From the NCBI GenBank assembly GCA_029262415.1, contig JAJCZL010000057.1:62001-126000 (forward strand): a stretch of 64,000 nucleotides of DNA. The letters run 5' to 3'. Positions within the stretch are counted from its first letter, which is position 1; each line of letters starts with the position of its first letter. The translations under genes were made by a program, and so were the position numbers. This document shows positions 1-8,833 of the stretch, one piece after another. The DNA is from Deltaproteobacteria bacterium. GTDB lineage: Bacteria > Desulfobacterota > Binatia > UBA1149 > JAJCZL01. The notes under the pieces were generated by a model, which saw only the letters and a program-made list of their open reading frames with translations, was not told the origin of the DNA and ran no database searches.

Positions 1-142
1 CGAGCTGACTGCGCTCAGGATAAGCGCGAAGCGCACGCTTGTCGACAACTTTGCCGCGGTTTTCCATGACGCGCTTGGTTAAAAGGCGTCAGCCGGGCGG
101 CCGCCGTTTCGCTAAGCACAGTCCGCCAGCTAAAAAAGACAG

Positions 143-1027
143 ATGATCTCCACAGACGAGCGATACACGAAGAGCACCGCCACCGTCAACGGCAAGAAGA
201 TGGCCTACGTTGAGACCGGCCAGGGCGACCCGATCGTATTTCTGCACGGCAACCCGACCTCTTCGTATCTGTGGCGCAACATCATTCCGTACCTCGAAGG
301 CCAAGCGCGCTGCATCGCCCCCGACCTGATCGGAATGGGTGACTCAGAGAAGCTCGACGACCCCGGCCCCGACTCGTATCGCTTCGTCGAGCATCGCCGA
401 TACCTGCACACGCTTCTCGACCAACTCGGCGTCGGCAAAGACGCAACCTTCGTCATCCACGACTGGGGTTCGGCGCTCGGTTTCGATTGGATCAACTCAA
501 ACCCCGGCAAAGCCAAAGGCGTCGCCTACATGGAGGCCATTGTTCAGACGTTAACGTGGGAGGACTGGCCACCACCGGTTAAACCGGTGTTCCAAGGCTT
601 CCGCTCGCCGGCCGGCGACGAGATGATTTTACAGGGCAACGTGTTCGTCGAACAGGTGCTCCCCGGCGCAGTGCTGCGCGGGCTGACCGACGAGGAGATG
701 GCCGTGTATCGAAGGCCGTTCACCGCGCCTGGCGAAAGTCGCCGCCCTACGCTTACCTGGCCGCGGCAGCTCCCGATCGAGGGCGAACCCGCCGATGTCA
801 CCAAGATCGTCGAAGAATACGGAGCCTGTATGGCGCAGGCAGCCGACCTGCCCAAGCTGTTCATCAACGCAGATCCCGGCGCTATCCTGCGCGGTAAGGC
901 ACGTGAGTTCTGCCGGAGCTGGCCGAATCAGCAAGAGATCACCGTCAAGGGCTCGCATTTCATCCAAGAAGACTCCCCCGACGAGATCGGCGCAGCGATC
1001 AGCGCTTGGTACAACAAACTAGGCTGA
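143..1027 (+). CDS. haloalkane dehalogenase (HLD-II/DhaA-like alpha/beta hydrolase)
   Basis: [13 protein letters not shown] (halide-binding Asn), nucleophile context HDWGSALGF, catalytic acid context [15 protein letters not shown], catalytic His context [15 protein letters not shown]; matches the DhaA family layout. Confidence 0.9.
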   Translation: MISTDERYTKSTATVNGKKMAYVETGQGDPIVFLHGNPTSSYLWRNIIPYLEGQARCIAPDLIGMGDSEKLDDPGPDSYRFVEHRRYLHTLLDQLGVGKDATFVIHDWGSALGFDWINSNPGKAKGVAYMEAIVQTLTWEDWPPPVKPVFQGFRSPAGDEMILQGNVFVEQVLPGAVLRGLTDEEMAVYRRPFTAPGESRRPTLTWPRQLPIEGEPADVTKIVEEYGACMAQAADLPKLFINADPGAILRGKAREFCRSWPNQQEITVKGSHFIQEDSPDEIGAAISAWYNKLG

Positions 1028-1059
1028 CGCCGCAGGGCATTGCCGCTAGTCTAAGGGTC

Positions 1060-1911
1060 GTGACCGAGAGCGAATCCGAGCATACGCATTTGGCGACTTT
1101 CGATGCCGGCGGCGTCGAGATCTCATACCGCAGCCGCGGACGCCGCGAAGACCCGGCCGTGACCCTGATGCACGGCTTCACCGGCAACGTCCGTAACTTC
1201 AACTTCAATTTCAACGCTATTGGGGATGCCGGATTTCGCGTGTTGGCTTCGGACCATCCGGGTCACGGGCGCTCGGGAGCACCAGACGATCCCTCTTTCT
1301 ACCAAATGCCCGCTCTCGCGCGGATCCAGCGCGACCTGGCCGAGCACACCGGGTTCACACCGACAGTGCTGGTCGGCCACTCGATGGGCGCGGCTGTAGC
1401 CGAGGAGTTTGCTATTGCCTATCCGGAGCAGGTACGCGCGTTGGTTTTGGTCGACAGTGCCGGCGGTAGCTACAAGGAGTCTTGGCGCAAGACTCTGGAG
1501 ATATACTGCGAAGACGAACCACGCCGCGTCGCTTTCGATCACGGAATGAAGGCGTTGTTTGACTACCAGATCGAACGTGGCTGGCGGCAGCTGGATCACC
1601 TCCCCGAGGAGATCCAGATACTCGCACGCGATGAGTTCGCCCGCACCTCGGCGGTCGGCTACTTCCACGCCGCGGGCGGGCTGATCTCCCGCCGATCTAC
1701 GCTCGACGCGCTACGCAGCTTCGATAAGCCCGCGCTGGTTGTGCACGGCGAGAACGAAGACCGTGGCTTTGTTAAGGGCTCGCAGGAACTGGCCGCGGCT
1801 CTACCCAACGCCCGCCTCAAGGTGGTCGCCGGCGCGGGGCACAGCCCGCCGTTCGAAGCGCCGCTTGCGTTCAATGAACTGCTGATAAGCTTTCTGAACG
1901 GGCTCGACTGA
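1060..1911 (+). CDS. alpha/beta hydrolase
   Basis: HGFTGN oxyanion region, GHSMGAA nucleophile elbow, GAGHSPPFEAP His; probable GTG start at 1060 inside the 1006-1911 ORF. Confidence 0.85.
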   Translation: MTESESEHTHLATFDAGGVEISYRSRGRREDPAVTLMHGFTGNVRNFNFNFNAIGDAGFRVLASDHPGHGRSGAPDDPSFYQMPALARIQRDLAEHTGFTPTVLVGHSMGAAVAEEFAIAYPEQVRALVLVDSAGGSYKESWRKTLEIYCEDEPRRVAFDHGMKALFDYQIERGWRQLDHLPEEIQILARDEFARTSAVGYFHAAGGLISRRSTLDALRSFDKPALVVHGENEDRGFVKGSQELAAALPNARLKVVAGAGHSPPFEAPLAFNELLISFLNGLD

Positions 1912-1924
1912 TAAGCTCAGTCGA
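1904..1924. terminator. stem-loop between convergent genes (TCGACTGA-TAAGC-TCAGTCGA)
   Basis: Perfect 8-bp arms with 5-nt loop between convergent CDS ends at 1911 and 1939; no clear T-tract. Confidence 0.5.
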
Positions 1925-1938
1925 TCTACGTCCGCAGC

Positions 1939-2838
1939 CTAGGGCCGCTCCGCGGTGACCAGCCAGCACGACGAATCCATGAGTACACCCTGCGGCGTCG
2001 CGAACGGTTCGAGCGCTTCACGCACCGCAGTTCGGACTTTGTCGCGAGTAGCATCGTCCACGTCAGGCAACACGCGCGCCACCGGTCCGAGCTGCAACAT
2101 AAACTCGGCGGTACGTTCGGCGTCGCCGCCGTCACCGAGCGTCATCACTTGGTCGAACGATGTCAGCGCCATATTTTTGAAGCCCGATTGTTCGAGGATG
2201 CCGGCGACTCTCTCGTTATCTGCAAATGCGAATGGTCCGGGTGCCTCCGGATCCGGCGGGGCCTGCATGGACACGTGTTGCGCGGCCGCGGCGACCGGCA
2301 CCAACATCCAGGGGTTGCGCATTAGTTCACGCCAACAGATGAACGAAACTCGACCACCCGGGCGCAGCGCAGCAGCAAGATTGCTGAACGCGGCGACCGG
2401 ATCGGAGAAAAACATCACACCAAAGCGCGAGAAAACGCCGTCGAATGACGACTCCTCGAAGACGTACGACTGCGCGTCGGCGTGCAGAAATTCGGCGTTG
2501 CCGATCGCCGCGGTCTGCGCACGGCGCCGCGCGATCTCGAGCATCGGAGAGGAAATATCGACACCGATAACCGTGCCGCCTGAGCCTACGTGCTTGGCCA
2601 ACTCGATGCTCGTGGTTCCACAACCGCACCCAACGTCGAGCAGGCGCTCGCCGGGACGCGGAATCAACGCCCGCATTGCTACGTCACCGAAAGGGGCAAG
2701 CTGAAAATCGAGCTCTTGCTGGTAGGCGACCCAACGGTCGCCTGCGGCCACGTTCCAGAACTCGATCTGTTCAGAATTCGCCTCAGTAGGCTGCGCGGGC
2801 TGCGGCCGTTGTGACAACGGCGTAGGGGTATCACTCAT
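1939..2838 (-). CDS. class I SAM-dependent methyltransferase
   Basis: LLDVGCGCGTTSIELA motif I, FDGVFSRFGVMFF, LRPGGRVSFICW. Confidence 0.85.
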   Translation of the reverse strand: MSDTPTPLSQRPQPAQPTEANSEQIEFWNVAAGDRWVAYQQELDFQLAPFGDVAMRALIPRPGERLLDVGCGCGTTSIELAKHVGSGGTVIGVDISSPMLEIARRRAQTAAIGNAEFLHADAQSYVFEESSFDGVFSRFGVMFFSDPVAAFSNLAAALRPGGRVSFICWRELMRNPWMLVPVAAAAQHVSMQAPPDPEAPGPFAFADNERVAGILEQSGFKNMALTSFDQVMTLGDGGDAERTAEFMLQLGPVARVLPDVDDATRDKVRTAVREALEPFATPQGVLMDSSCWLVTAERP

Positions 2839-2921
2839 GTGCCGAGTGATGCCGTGTTTCCGGGCCTAGTGCCAACGCGCCGACCGCTTCGCAGATGAAT
2901 CCCGGCGCTCTGCCGCCACAG

Positions 2922-4868
2922 CTATTGCGAAGCCGATTCGATCGGCCGCTCCAGCATCTCCAGGGCTGCAGCGATAGCACCGTGGGGGCCGTAGATCACC
3001 ACCAGGTCGCCGGCCAGGAGGGTGGTGCCGCCATCGGGGCTAGCGACCGGTTGTTGGTCACGAACCAGGCTCAGAATACTCGCGCCGGTTGCCCTGCGCA
3101 GGTCGAGTTCGGCCAGTGTCTTGTCGCAAGCCTCACTTCCGGCCATCACCTCGGCGGTCTCCAGGACACCGCCGCGTATCAACTCCTCGATCTCGGGCAA
3201 AAGGTCGGTCGATGTGCGCGAGCCGCGCAACGCACGGTAATGACCGAGCCGAATGATCGATTCTTGCAGCCGCGAAACATGGCGCGGAACTCCGAGATGG
3301 GTAAGCAGGCGCGAGAACAACTCGATTGAAGCTTCGAACTCCGCCGGGATAACCTCGTCGGCACCGAGACGCTCCAATTCCGCGATATCCTCGACCCCTT
3401 GCGCGCGCACCAGAATCCGTGTGGTCGAGTTCAGCTGGCGCATAAGCGACACGATTCGTCTCGTCTGACGCGCGTCACTAACAGCAACGACTGCCGCACG
3501 GCACTTGCCGATCCCCGCCGACTGCAACACCGCGCGTCGCGAAGCGTCACCGAAGTGGACCGGTAGCCCCTCGCGCCTTGCAAGCCGGACACGGTCAGGG
3601 CTCATGTCCAAGGCGGCGAACGGGATACTCGTCTCGCGTAGTACCCGCGTGACCGCCTGCCCGGTCTCTCCGTAACCGATCACCAGAACATGATCGACGA
3701 GGCTGCCCGTGTCCTCCGATTTGGAGTGATCTTTATCGGCGAACCTCTCGGCCCACGACAAGAGGTACGGCGTCGCCGCCATACTCAAAATCGCGGCACC
3801 GAGGAACGCCTGCTCGAGTTTCGGCGAGAGCAACCCGAGATTGACTGCTTCGCGGCTGAGAACGAACGAGAACTCTCCGATCTGCGCAAGCGCGAAACCG
3901 GTGACAACACCGAGCGGAATCGATCGCCAGGCGAATCCGAGCACCACCCCGCATAACACTCCCTTGACGGCGACCGCTAAGACCATCAATACGACGAGTT
4001 CGGGTTCCTCGAACAACACGACAGGTTGGAACAACATGCCGACGCTGGTGAAAAACACCGCTATGAAAGCATCGCGCAGCGGCAAGACCTCGGCAAACAC
4101 CTGATGCGCGTAGGGACTGCCGGAGAGCGCGAGACCTGCGAGAAACGCCCCGATCGGCAAAGACAGCCCCACATAGCTTGCACCGAGAGCGGTGCCGAAC
4201 GCGATCAAGACGGCAACCGGGGGGAACAGCTCCGGTGCCTGCGCAGTCGCAACCAGCTTGAGCACCCGCGGATACAACGCGCGCGCGAGCACCATGATTG
4301 CGGCCACCGCTACACCGGCGCGCGCGAAAGCCATGAGGCTCGCGGACAACGCACCCTCGCCGGGCGCCACGAGCACCGGCAGCAAGAGCATCATCGGCAA
4401 CAGCGTAAGATCTTGAAACAACAGAACGCCGGTGGCGGCCTGTCCGTGCGGCGCGTGGAGCTCGCCCTTGTCTTGGTAGAGCTTGAAGACCACCGCTGTG
4501 CTGGACAGCGAAACCAGGAAACCCACCACAATCGCCGTAGCCCACTCAGTCCCGAGCGCCGCGAACGCAACCGCTGTAACCGCTACTGTCAGGACAACCT
4601 GCGCAAGCCCGGTAGTGACCAGCCGCGTAAGACTCTTGCGTAGGCGGTCAAGTGAGAACTCGATACCGATGCCGAACAAAAGGAGCGCCACACCGAGGTC
4701 GGCAATCTGCTCGATCGCCTCCAATTCGCTGATACCGCGCAACAGCATCGGGCCGGCCAATACACCCGCAAGCAGATAGGCGACCATTGGCGGAATGCGG
4801 ACGACGCGCCCTAAAAGAATTCCGACGCAGGCGACTGCAAGGAGAAGAACAAGGTCGGTAAGCGGCAC
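2922..4868 (-). CDS. CPA2-type monovalent cation:proton antiporter with RCK (TrkA-N/TrkA-C) domains
   Basis: N-terminal multi-TM domain, then HVLVIGYGETGQAVTRVL (TrkA-N) and a C-terminal TrkA-C-like segment. Confidence 0.88.
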   Translation of the reverse strand: MPLTDLVLLLAVACVGILLGRVVRIPPMVAYLLAGVLAGPMLLRGISELEAIEQIADLGVALLLFGIGIEFSLDRLRKSLTRLVTTGLAQVVLTVAVTAVAFAALGTEWATAIVVGFLVSLSSTAVVFKLYQDKGELHAPHGQAATGVLLFQDLTLLPMMLLLPVLVAPGEGALSASLMAFARAGVAVAAIMVLARALYPRVLKLVATAQAPELFPPVAVLIAFGTALGASYVGLSLPIGAFLAGLALSGSPYAHQVFAEVLPLRDAFIAVFFTSVGMLFQPVVLFEEPELVVLMVLAVAVKGVLCGVVLGFAWRSIPLGVVTGFALAQIGEFSFVLSREAVNLGLLSPKLEQAFLGAAILSMAATPYLLSWAERFADKDHSKSEDTGSLVDHVLVIGYGETGQAVTRVLRETSIPFAALDMSPDRVRLARREGLPVHFGDASRRAVLQSAGIGKCRAAVVAVSDARQTRRIVSLMRQLNSTTRILVRAQGVEDIAELERLGADEVIPAEFEASIELFSRLLTHLGVPRHVSRLQESIIRLGHYRALRGSRTSTDLLPEIEELIRGGVLETAEVMAGSEACDKTLAELDLRRATGASILSLVRDQQPVASPDGGTTLLAGDLVVIYGPHGAIAAALEMLERPIESASQ

Positions 4869-4991
4869 GTTGTGAGTTTCCCTTTTCCTACGCGGGTGCG
4901 CAACGATGCAGCGATCCAGCGCGCGGCGTTCGCCCGGAGATGAATGCGCTGTCCTCAGAGTTTATACTGTGATTGGTACAAGTTTCGAGCA

Positions 4992-5927
4992 ATGAAAGCA
5001 GGTGAACAAATCGCTCTGGTGTTTCCGGGCCAGGGCTCGCAACGCAAGGGCATGGCCCAAGACTTCTACGACTCAGAGCAGTGCGCACGTTCGGCATTCG
5101 AGGAGGCATCGGAGGCTTGCGGGCTCGACCTGGCTGCAATCTGCTTCGAGCACGACGAACGCCTCGCGCTTACCGAGTTCGCCCAGCCGGCGATCCTGAC
5201 CGCCGAAATTGCCATGGCCCGGGCCCTCGGCGAGCGCCACGGTTTGTCGGCGCGCTACTTCGGCGGGCACAGCCTCGGCGAGTACACTGCGCTCGTCGCC
5301 GCAGACGCCCTGCCCCTCGGCGTTGCCGCACGTCTGGTTCGTGCACGCGGCCGCCTCATGCAAAACGCGGTCGAACCGGGCCGTGGGAGGATGCTCGCGG
5401 TACTCTCACGCGACTTAAACCTCGAGGGCGTGCTCGGCTGCCTCGACGGACTAAACGTAGTCGTCGCCAACGATAACTCGCCCGACCAGGTCGTGCTCTC
5501 GGGACTCGCCAACGACACCCGGGTTGCCGAAGCACGGATCGCCGAGCAGCTGGGCGCCAAGCCCTTCAAGGCAATCGAGCTGCATGTGAGCGCTCCCTTC
5601 CATTCTCCACTAATGGCCGGCATTGAGGATGAGTTCGAGGCTCTGCTTTACGACGCAGGAGGTATCGACAGCGCCGCCGCGCGGACAGTGACCTCGAACT
5701 TCACCGGCCGGCTACACAGCGGCAATCGCGATGAGCTGATTGCCGCCCTGCGCGGTCAGCTCAGCGGCCGGGTCCGCTGGCGCGAGAATATGTCGGTGCT
5801 CACCGCGGCGTGCCCCCGGATCGTCGAGGTCGGACCTGCGGCGACCCTCAAAGGCTTCTTCAAGGGTGCCGGCACTCACATCTCCGCGGTGACAAGCGTG
5901 GAATCAGCCGCGAAAACTCTCGAATAG
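4992..5927 (+). CDS. fabD: malonyl-CoA:ACP transacylase
   Basis: FPGQGSQRKGM, active-site GHSLGEYTAL, SAPFHSPLM, EVGPAATLKGF; likely ATG at 4992. Confidence 0.9.
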   Translation: MKAGEQIALVFPGQGSQRKGMAQDFYDSEQCARSAFEEASEACGLDLAAICFEHDERLALTEFAQPAILTAEIAMARALGERHGLSARYFGGHSLGEYTALVAADALPLGVAARLVRARGRLMQNAVEPGRGRMLAVLSRDLNLEGVLGCLDGLNVVVANDNSPDQVVLSGLANDTRVAEARIAEQLGAKPFKAIELHVSAPFHSPLMAGIEDEFEALLYDAGGIDSAAARTVTSNFTGRLHSGNRDELIAALRGQLSGRVRWRENMSVLTAACPRIVEVGPAATLKGFFKGAGTHISAVTSVESAAKTLE

Positions 5928-5967
5928 CGCCACCCCAGAGCCGAGTTGTAGGATAGGAAGCCGTGCC

Positions 5968-6729
5968 ATGAAAAACCGGATGAAGATGAAGGAGCTGGAG
6001 CGTGCGACAGGGGTCAACCGCGAGACCGTGCGTTTCTATATCCGCGAAGGCTTGTTGCCCGAGCCCGAGCGGCGTGGACGCAACGTCGCGTTCTACGACG
6101 AGAGCTTCATCGAGCGCCTCGAATTGATCAAAGAGCTCAAGAGCAAACGCTTTCTCCCGCTCAGCATCATCAAGAGCATCGTCGGCTCCAAGCAAGCCCC
6201 GACGTTGTCCGAAGTCCAGGCGTTGATGGAACTCGACGGGCACGTATTCGAGGGCGTGCCGGAAGAGTATACGCCCGAGGAGCGCAAGCTGAGCGAGGTC
6301 TCCGAACGTACCGGGTTGTCGGCAGCCGAGATCCTGCGCATGGCCGAGATCGGCGCGATCGAGATAGAAACGACGGACGGTGACCAGTGGCTCGACGACA
6401 ACTCACTTCACATAGTTCAGATATGGGGCGAGCTGCGCGCAAAAGGCGGGTACAAGGAAGAACTCGGGTTCGGTCCTGATAACCTGCAACCCTACGTCGA
6501 CTTCGTTCGCTGGCTTGCGCGTGAAGAACTGAGAATGTTCGCGCACGGAGTCGCCGGGCGGGTTACCACCGAGGATTCGGCTCGAATGGCCGAGTCGGGC
6601 ATCGACGGTATGAATCAGATCATCGGCCTGATGCGTAAGGCCACGCTTCTCCGCTTCATCGCCCAGGGGAACGTTCCAACCGGCGAAGAAGATGTCGGCC
6701 AAATCCGCAGAGACGGCACCGACGATTGA
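5968..6729 (+). CDS. MerR-family transcriptional regulator
   Basis: N-terminal MKMKELERATGVNRETVRFYIREGLLPEPERRGRNVAFYDESFIERL winged HTH typical of MerR. Confidence 0.85.
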   Translation: MKNRMKMKELERATGVNRETVRFYIREGLLPEPERRGRNVAFYDESFIERLELIKELKSKRFLPLSIIKSIVGSKQAPTLSEVQALMELDGHVFEGVPEEYTPEERKLSEVSERTGLSAAEILRMAEIGAIEIETTDGDQWLDDNSLHIVQIWGELRAKGGYKEELGFGPDNLQPYVDFVRWLAREELRMFAHGVAGRVTTEDSARMAESGIDGMNQIIGLMRKATLLRFIAQGNVPTGEEDVGQIRRDGTDD

Positions 6730-6785
6730 AAGGTTGCTACCCGAGTACCAACAGCGTTTCCCGCAGCCTATAAAACTTCGCTAGA

Positions 6786-7958
6786 ATGCGCGATATAAGC
6801 TACGTCATATGGGCTTCCGGGCTCTCTCCGTTCGCGCTGAAAACCCGCGCACTGTTCCAATACAGCGGGATTCCATACAAGTGGCACCCCGCCGAGGGGT
6901 CACTTAGCGAACGTCTGCGAGGGCTTCGACGCGTCGACGCCATCAAACGCGGCCGACTGCCGATCCATTCACCGGATGTAGACGACGACCTCGACGAGTT
7001 GCCGCTGGTGCCGTTTGTGTTCAGCGATGACGGGACCAACCTGTGTGATTCCTCTGCGATCGCGCAGTGGTGCGACACGCAGGCTCATAGGGACATCGAG
7101 CCACTGTTCCCGACGGGCGAAATCGAACACATGGCCGCCCGGCTCATCGACGAGTACTTTGATGAGTTCGGCCTGTATATGGCGCACCACAACCGCTGGG
7201 TTACCTCGGCCCACGACAACGACGCCGGCCGACGTCTCGCACGCGAGATGATCCCAGTCACGCTCGCCCCACTGCGCCCGATCTTGGCGTCTCGATTCAG
7301 CGCACGCCAGGTGCGTCGCTTGCCGTACCTGTTCAGCAACGGGAACCCGTCCAGCCAATACCAAGGACTCTCGCCTGCGCGTCGCCCACCCGCAATCGAA
7401 GGGTTCCCACCTACGCACGCGTTGCTCGACGAGGCTTTCTTAAAGATGCTCGAACGCGTTGAGCTGGTCTTGTCCGACCAGGCCTATTTGCTCGGGGAGC
7501 GGTTCACAATCGCGGACGCGAGCGCCTACGGGCAACTGGCGATGAACCTCGACGATCCCGCGCCTTGCCGGATCATCGAGCTACGCGCACCCCTGACCTA
7601 TGCCTGGTTGCGCAGGATCCAGGCCGGTGAACACCAATCCACGCGGAAAGCCTCCGGTTCTGCACGGCTGGAGGTAAGCCCTCGTCTGAGCTACCTTTTA
7701 GAGGAAATTCGCCGGACCTTTGTGCCGTTGATGCGGCAAAACGAAGCAGCCTACGAGAAGTTTTACGCCCGCGGTGTAAAGATGTTCAACGAGGCGGCGT
7801 TCGGGCGGGGGGTTGCGCTGTATGACGGCGAGATCGACGGTCGGCCGTTTCGAAGCGTAGCCAAATCGTTCCAGGTTAAGGTTTGGCGGCGGATCAAACG
7901 CGAATGGAGCCATCTGAGCAAACCCAACCGGGCGAAGCTGCCGGATGTCGAGTCGTAG
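6786..7958 (+). CDS. glutathione S-transferase-family protein
   Basis: Thioredoxin-like N-terminus (SPFALKTRALFQYSGIPYKW, DSSAIAQWCDTQ) and helical GST-C region (LGERFTIADASAYGQL). Confidence 0.75.
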   Translation: MRDISYVIWASGLSPFALKTRALFQYSGIPYKWHPAEGSLSERLRGLRRVDAIKRGRLPIHSPDVDDDLDELPLVPFVFSDDGTNLCDSSAIAQWCDTQAHRDIEPLFPTGEIEHMAARLIDEYFDEFGLYMAHHNRWVTSAHDNDAGRRLAREMIPVTLAPLRPILASRFSARQVRRLPYLFSNGNPSSQYQGLSPARRPPAIEGFPPTHALLDEAFLKMLERVELVLSDQAYLLGERFTIADASAYGQLAMNLDDPAPCRIIELRAPLTYAWLRRIQAGEHQSTRKASGSARLEVSPRLSYLLEEIRRTFVPLMRQNEAAYEKFYARGVKMFNEAAFGRGVALYDGEIDGRPFRSVAKSFQVKVWRRIKREWSHLSKPNRAKLPDVES

Positions 7959-8752
7959 CCACTTCGAGGAACCTCGGCTTGGCGGTCGGTCGGCTGGACT
8001 GGTGGACTACGTTCCTGCGTGTCTGTGTAGCGACCGTTCGGGTCTGTGTGCCGACCATTCTCGAGGCGTTGACCGGACGCTACGACCGCAGCGTGGCCAA
8101 TGGCCGCGCGCGTTGGTGGTCCAATCGTCTTCTCCGCCTCGTCGGGGCGCGGGTCGAGGTCTCTAACCCACACGGCATTCATCCAGTGCCGGGCCGGGCG
8201 ACCGTCATCATGAGCAACCACGCCAGCCATTTCGACATCCCCGTGATCTACAGCGCGATAGACGGAAGCATTCGGATGTTGGCAAAGAAGGAGCTCAGGC
8301 TCATTCCGATCTTCGGATTCGCGCTGAAGATCTCCGAATTCATCTTTGTAGATCGCGCCAACCACGACCGCGCCATGGAGGCGATGGAGCAGGCCCGCAG
8401 CCTCATGCGCGACGGGATCGCGATATGGCTCTCACCGGAAGGGACACGAGCACGCGGTCAAACGATGGGTCCCTTTAAGAAGGGCGGCTTTATGTTGGCG
8501 CTGCAGACCGGCGCCGACATCATCCCGGTAGGGATCGTCGGCACGCAGCGCATCCTGCCGCCCGAGAATTTCTTCCACATGCAACGAGGAGAACGTGTGA
8601 TGGTTCGCGTCGGCAAGCCGATCGATACCTCCGCTTACTCCGTAGAGAATCGCGACGCGTTGATCGAGCGCGTACGCAGTGAGATCGCCGAACTTAGCCA
8701 CCTCCCCGCCGACCACCCCGGCGAACCGCCGACGACACAGCAATCCCCCTAG
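7883..8752 (+). CDS. 1-acyl-sn-glycerol-3-phosphate acyltransferase (PlsC-like)
   Basis: NHASHFD and PEGTR acyltransferase motifs; the annotated start overlaps the upstream CDS, so the true start may lie downstream. Confidence 0.85.
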   Translation: MAADQTRMEPSEQTQPGEAAGCRVVATSRNLGLAVGRLDWWTTFLRVCVATVRVCVPTILEALTGRYDRSVANGRARWWSNRLLRLVGARVEVSNPHGIHPVPGRATVIMSNHASHFDIPVIYSAIDGSIRMLAKKELRLIPIFGFALKISEFIFVDRANHDRAMEAMEQARSLMRDGIAIWLSPEGTRARGQTMGPFKKGGFMLALQTGADIIPVGIVGTQRILPPENFFHMQRGERVMVRVGKPIDTSAYSVENRDALIERVRSEIAELSHLPADHPGEPPTTQQSP

Positions 8753-8833
8753 CAAAAGCCTGCAGATTTTCCGCGCCGAGCGACAGGCGGGTTTGGACAC
8801 GCAGCGCACCCACCTCGCCTACAATGGGAGGTC

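Noticed and set aside
1-69. Possible minus-strand CDS start (MENRGKVVDKRALRAYPERSQL...) running off the window
   Set aside because: Only 23 codons visible, weak ribosome-binding context; cannot be supported.
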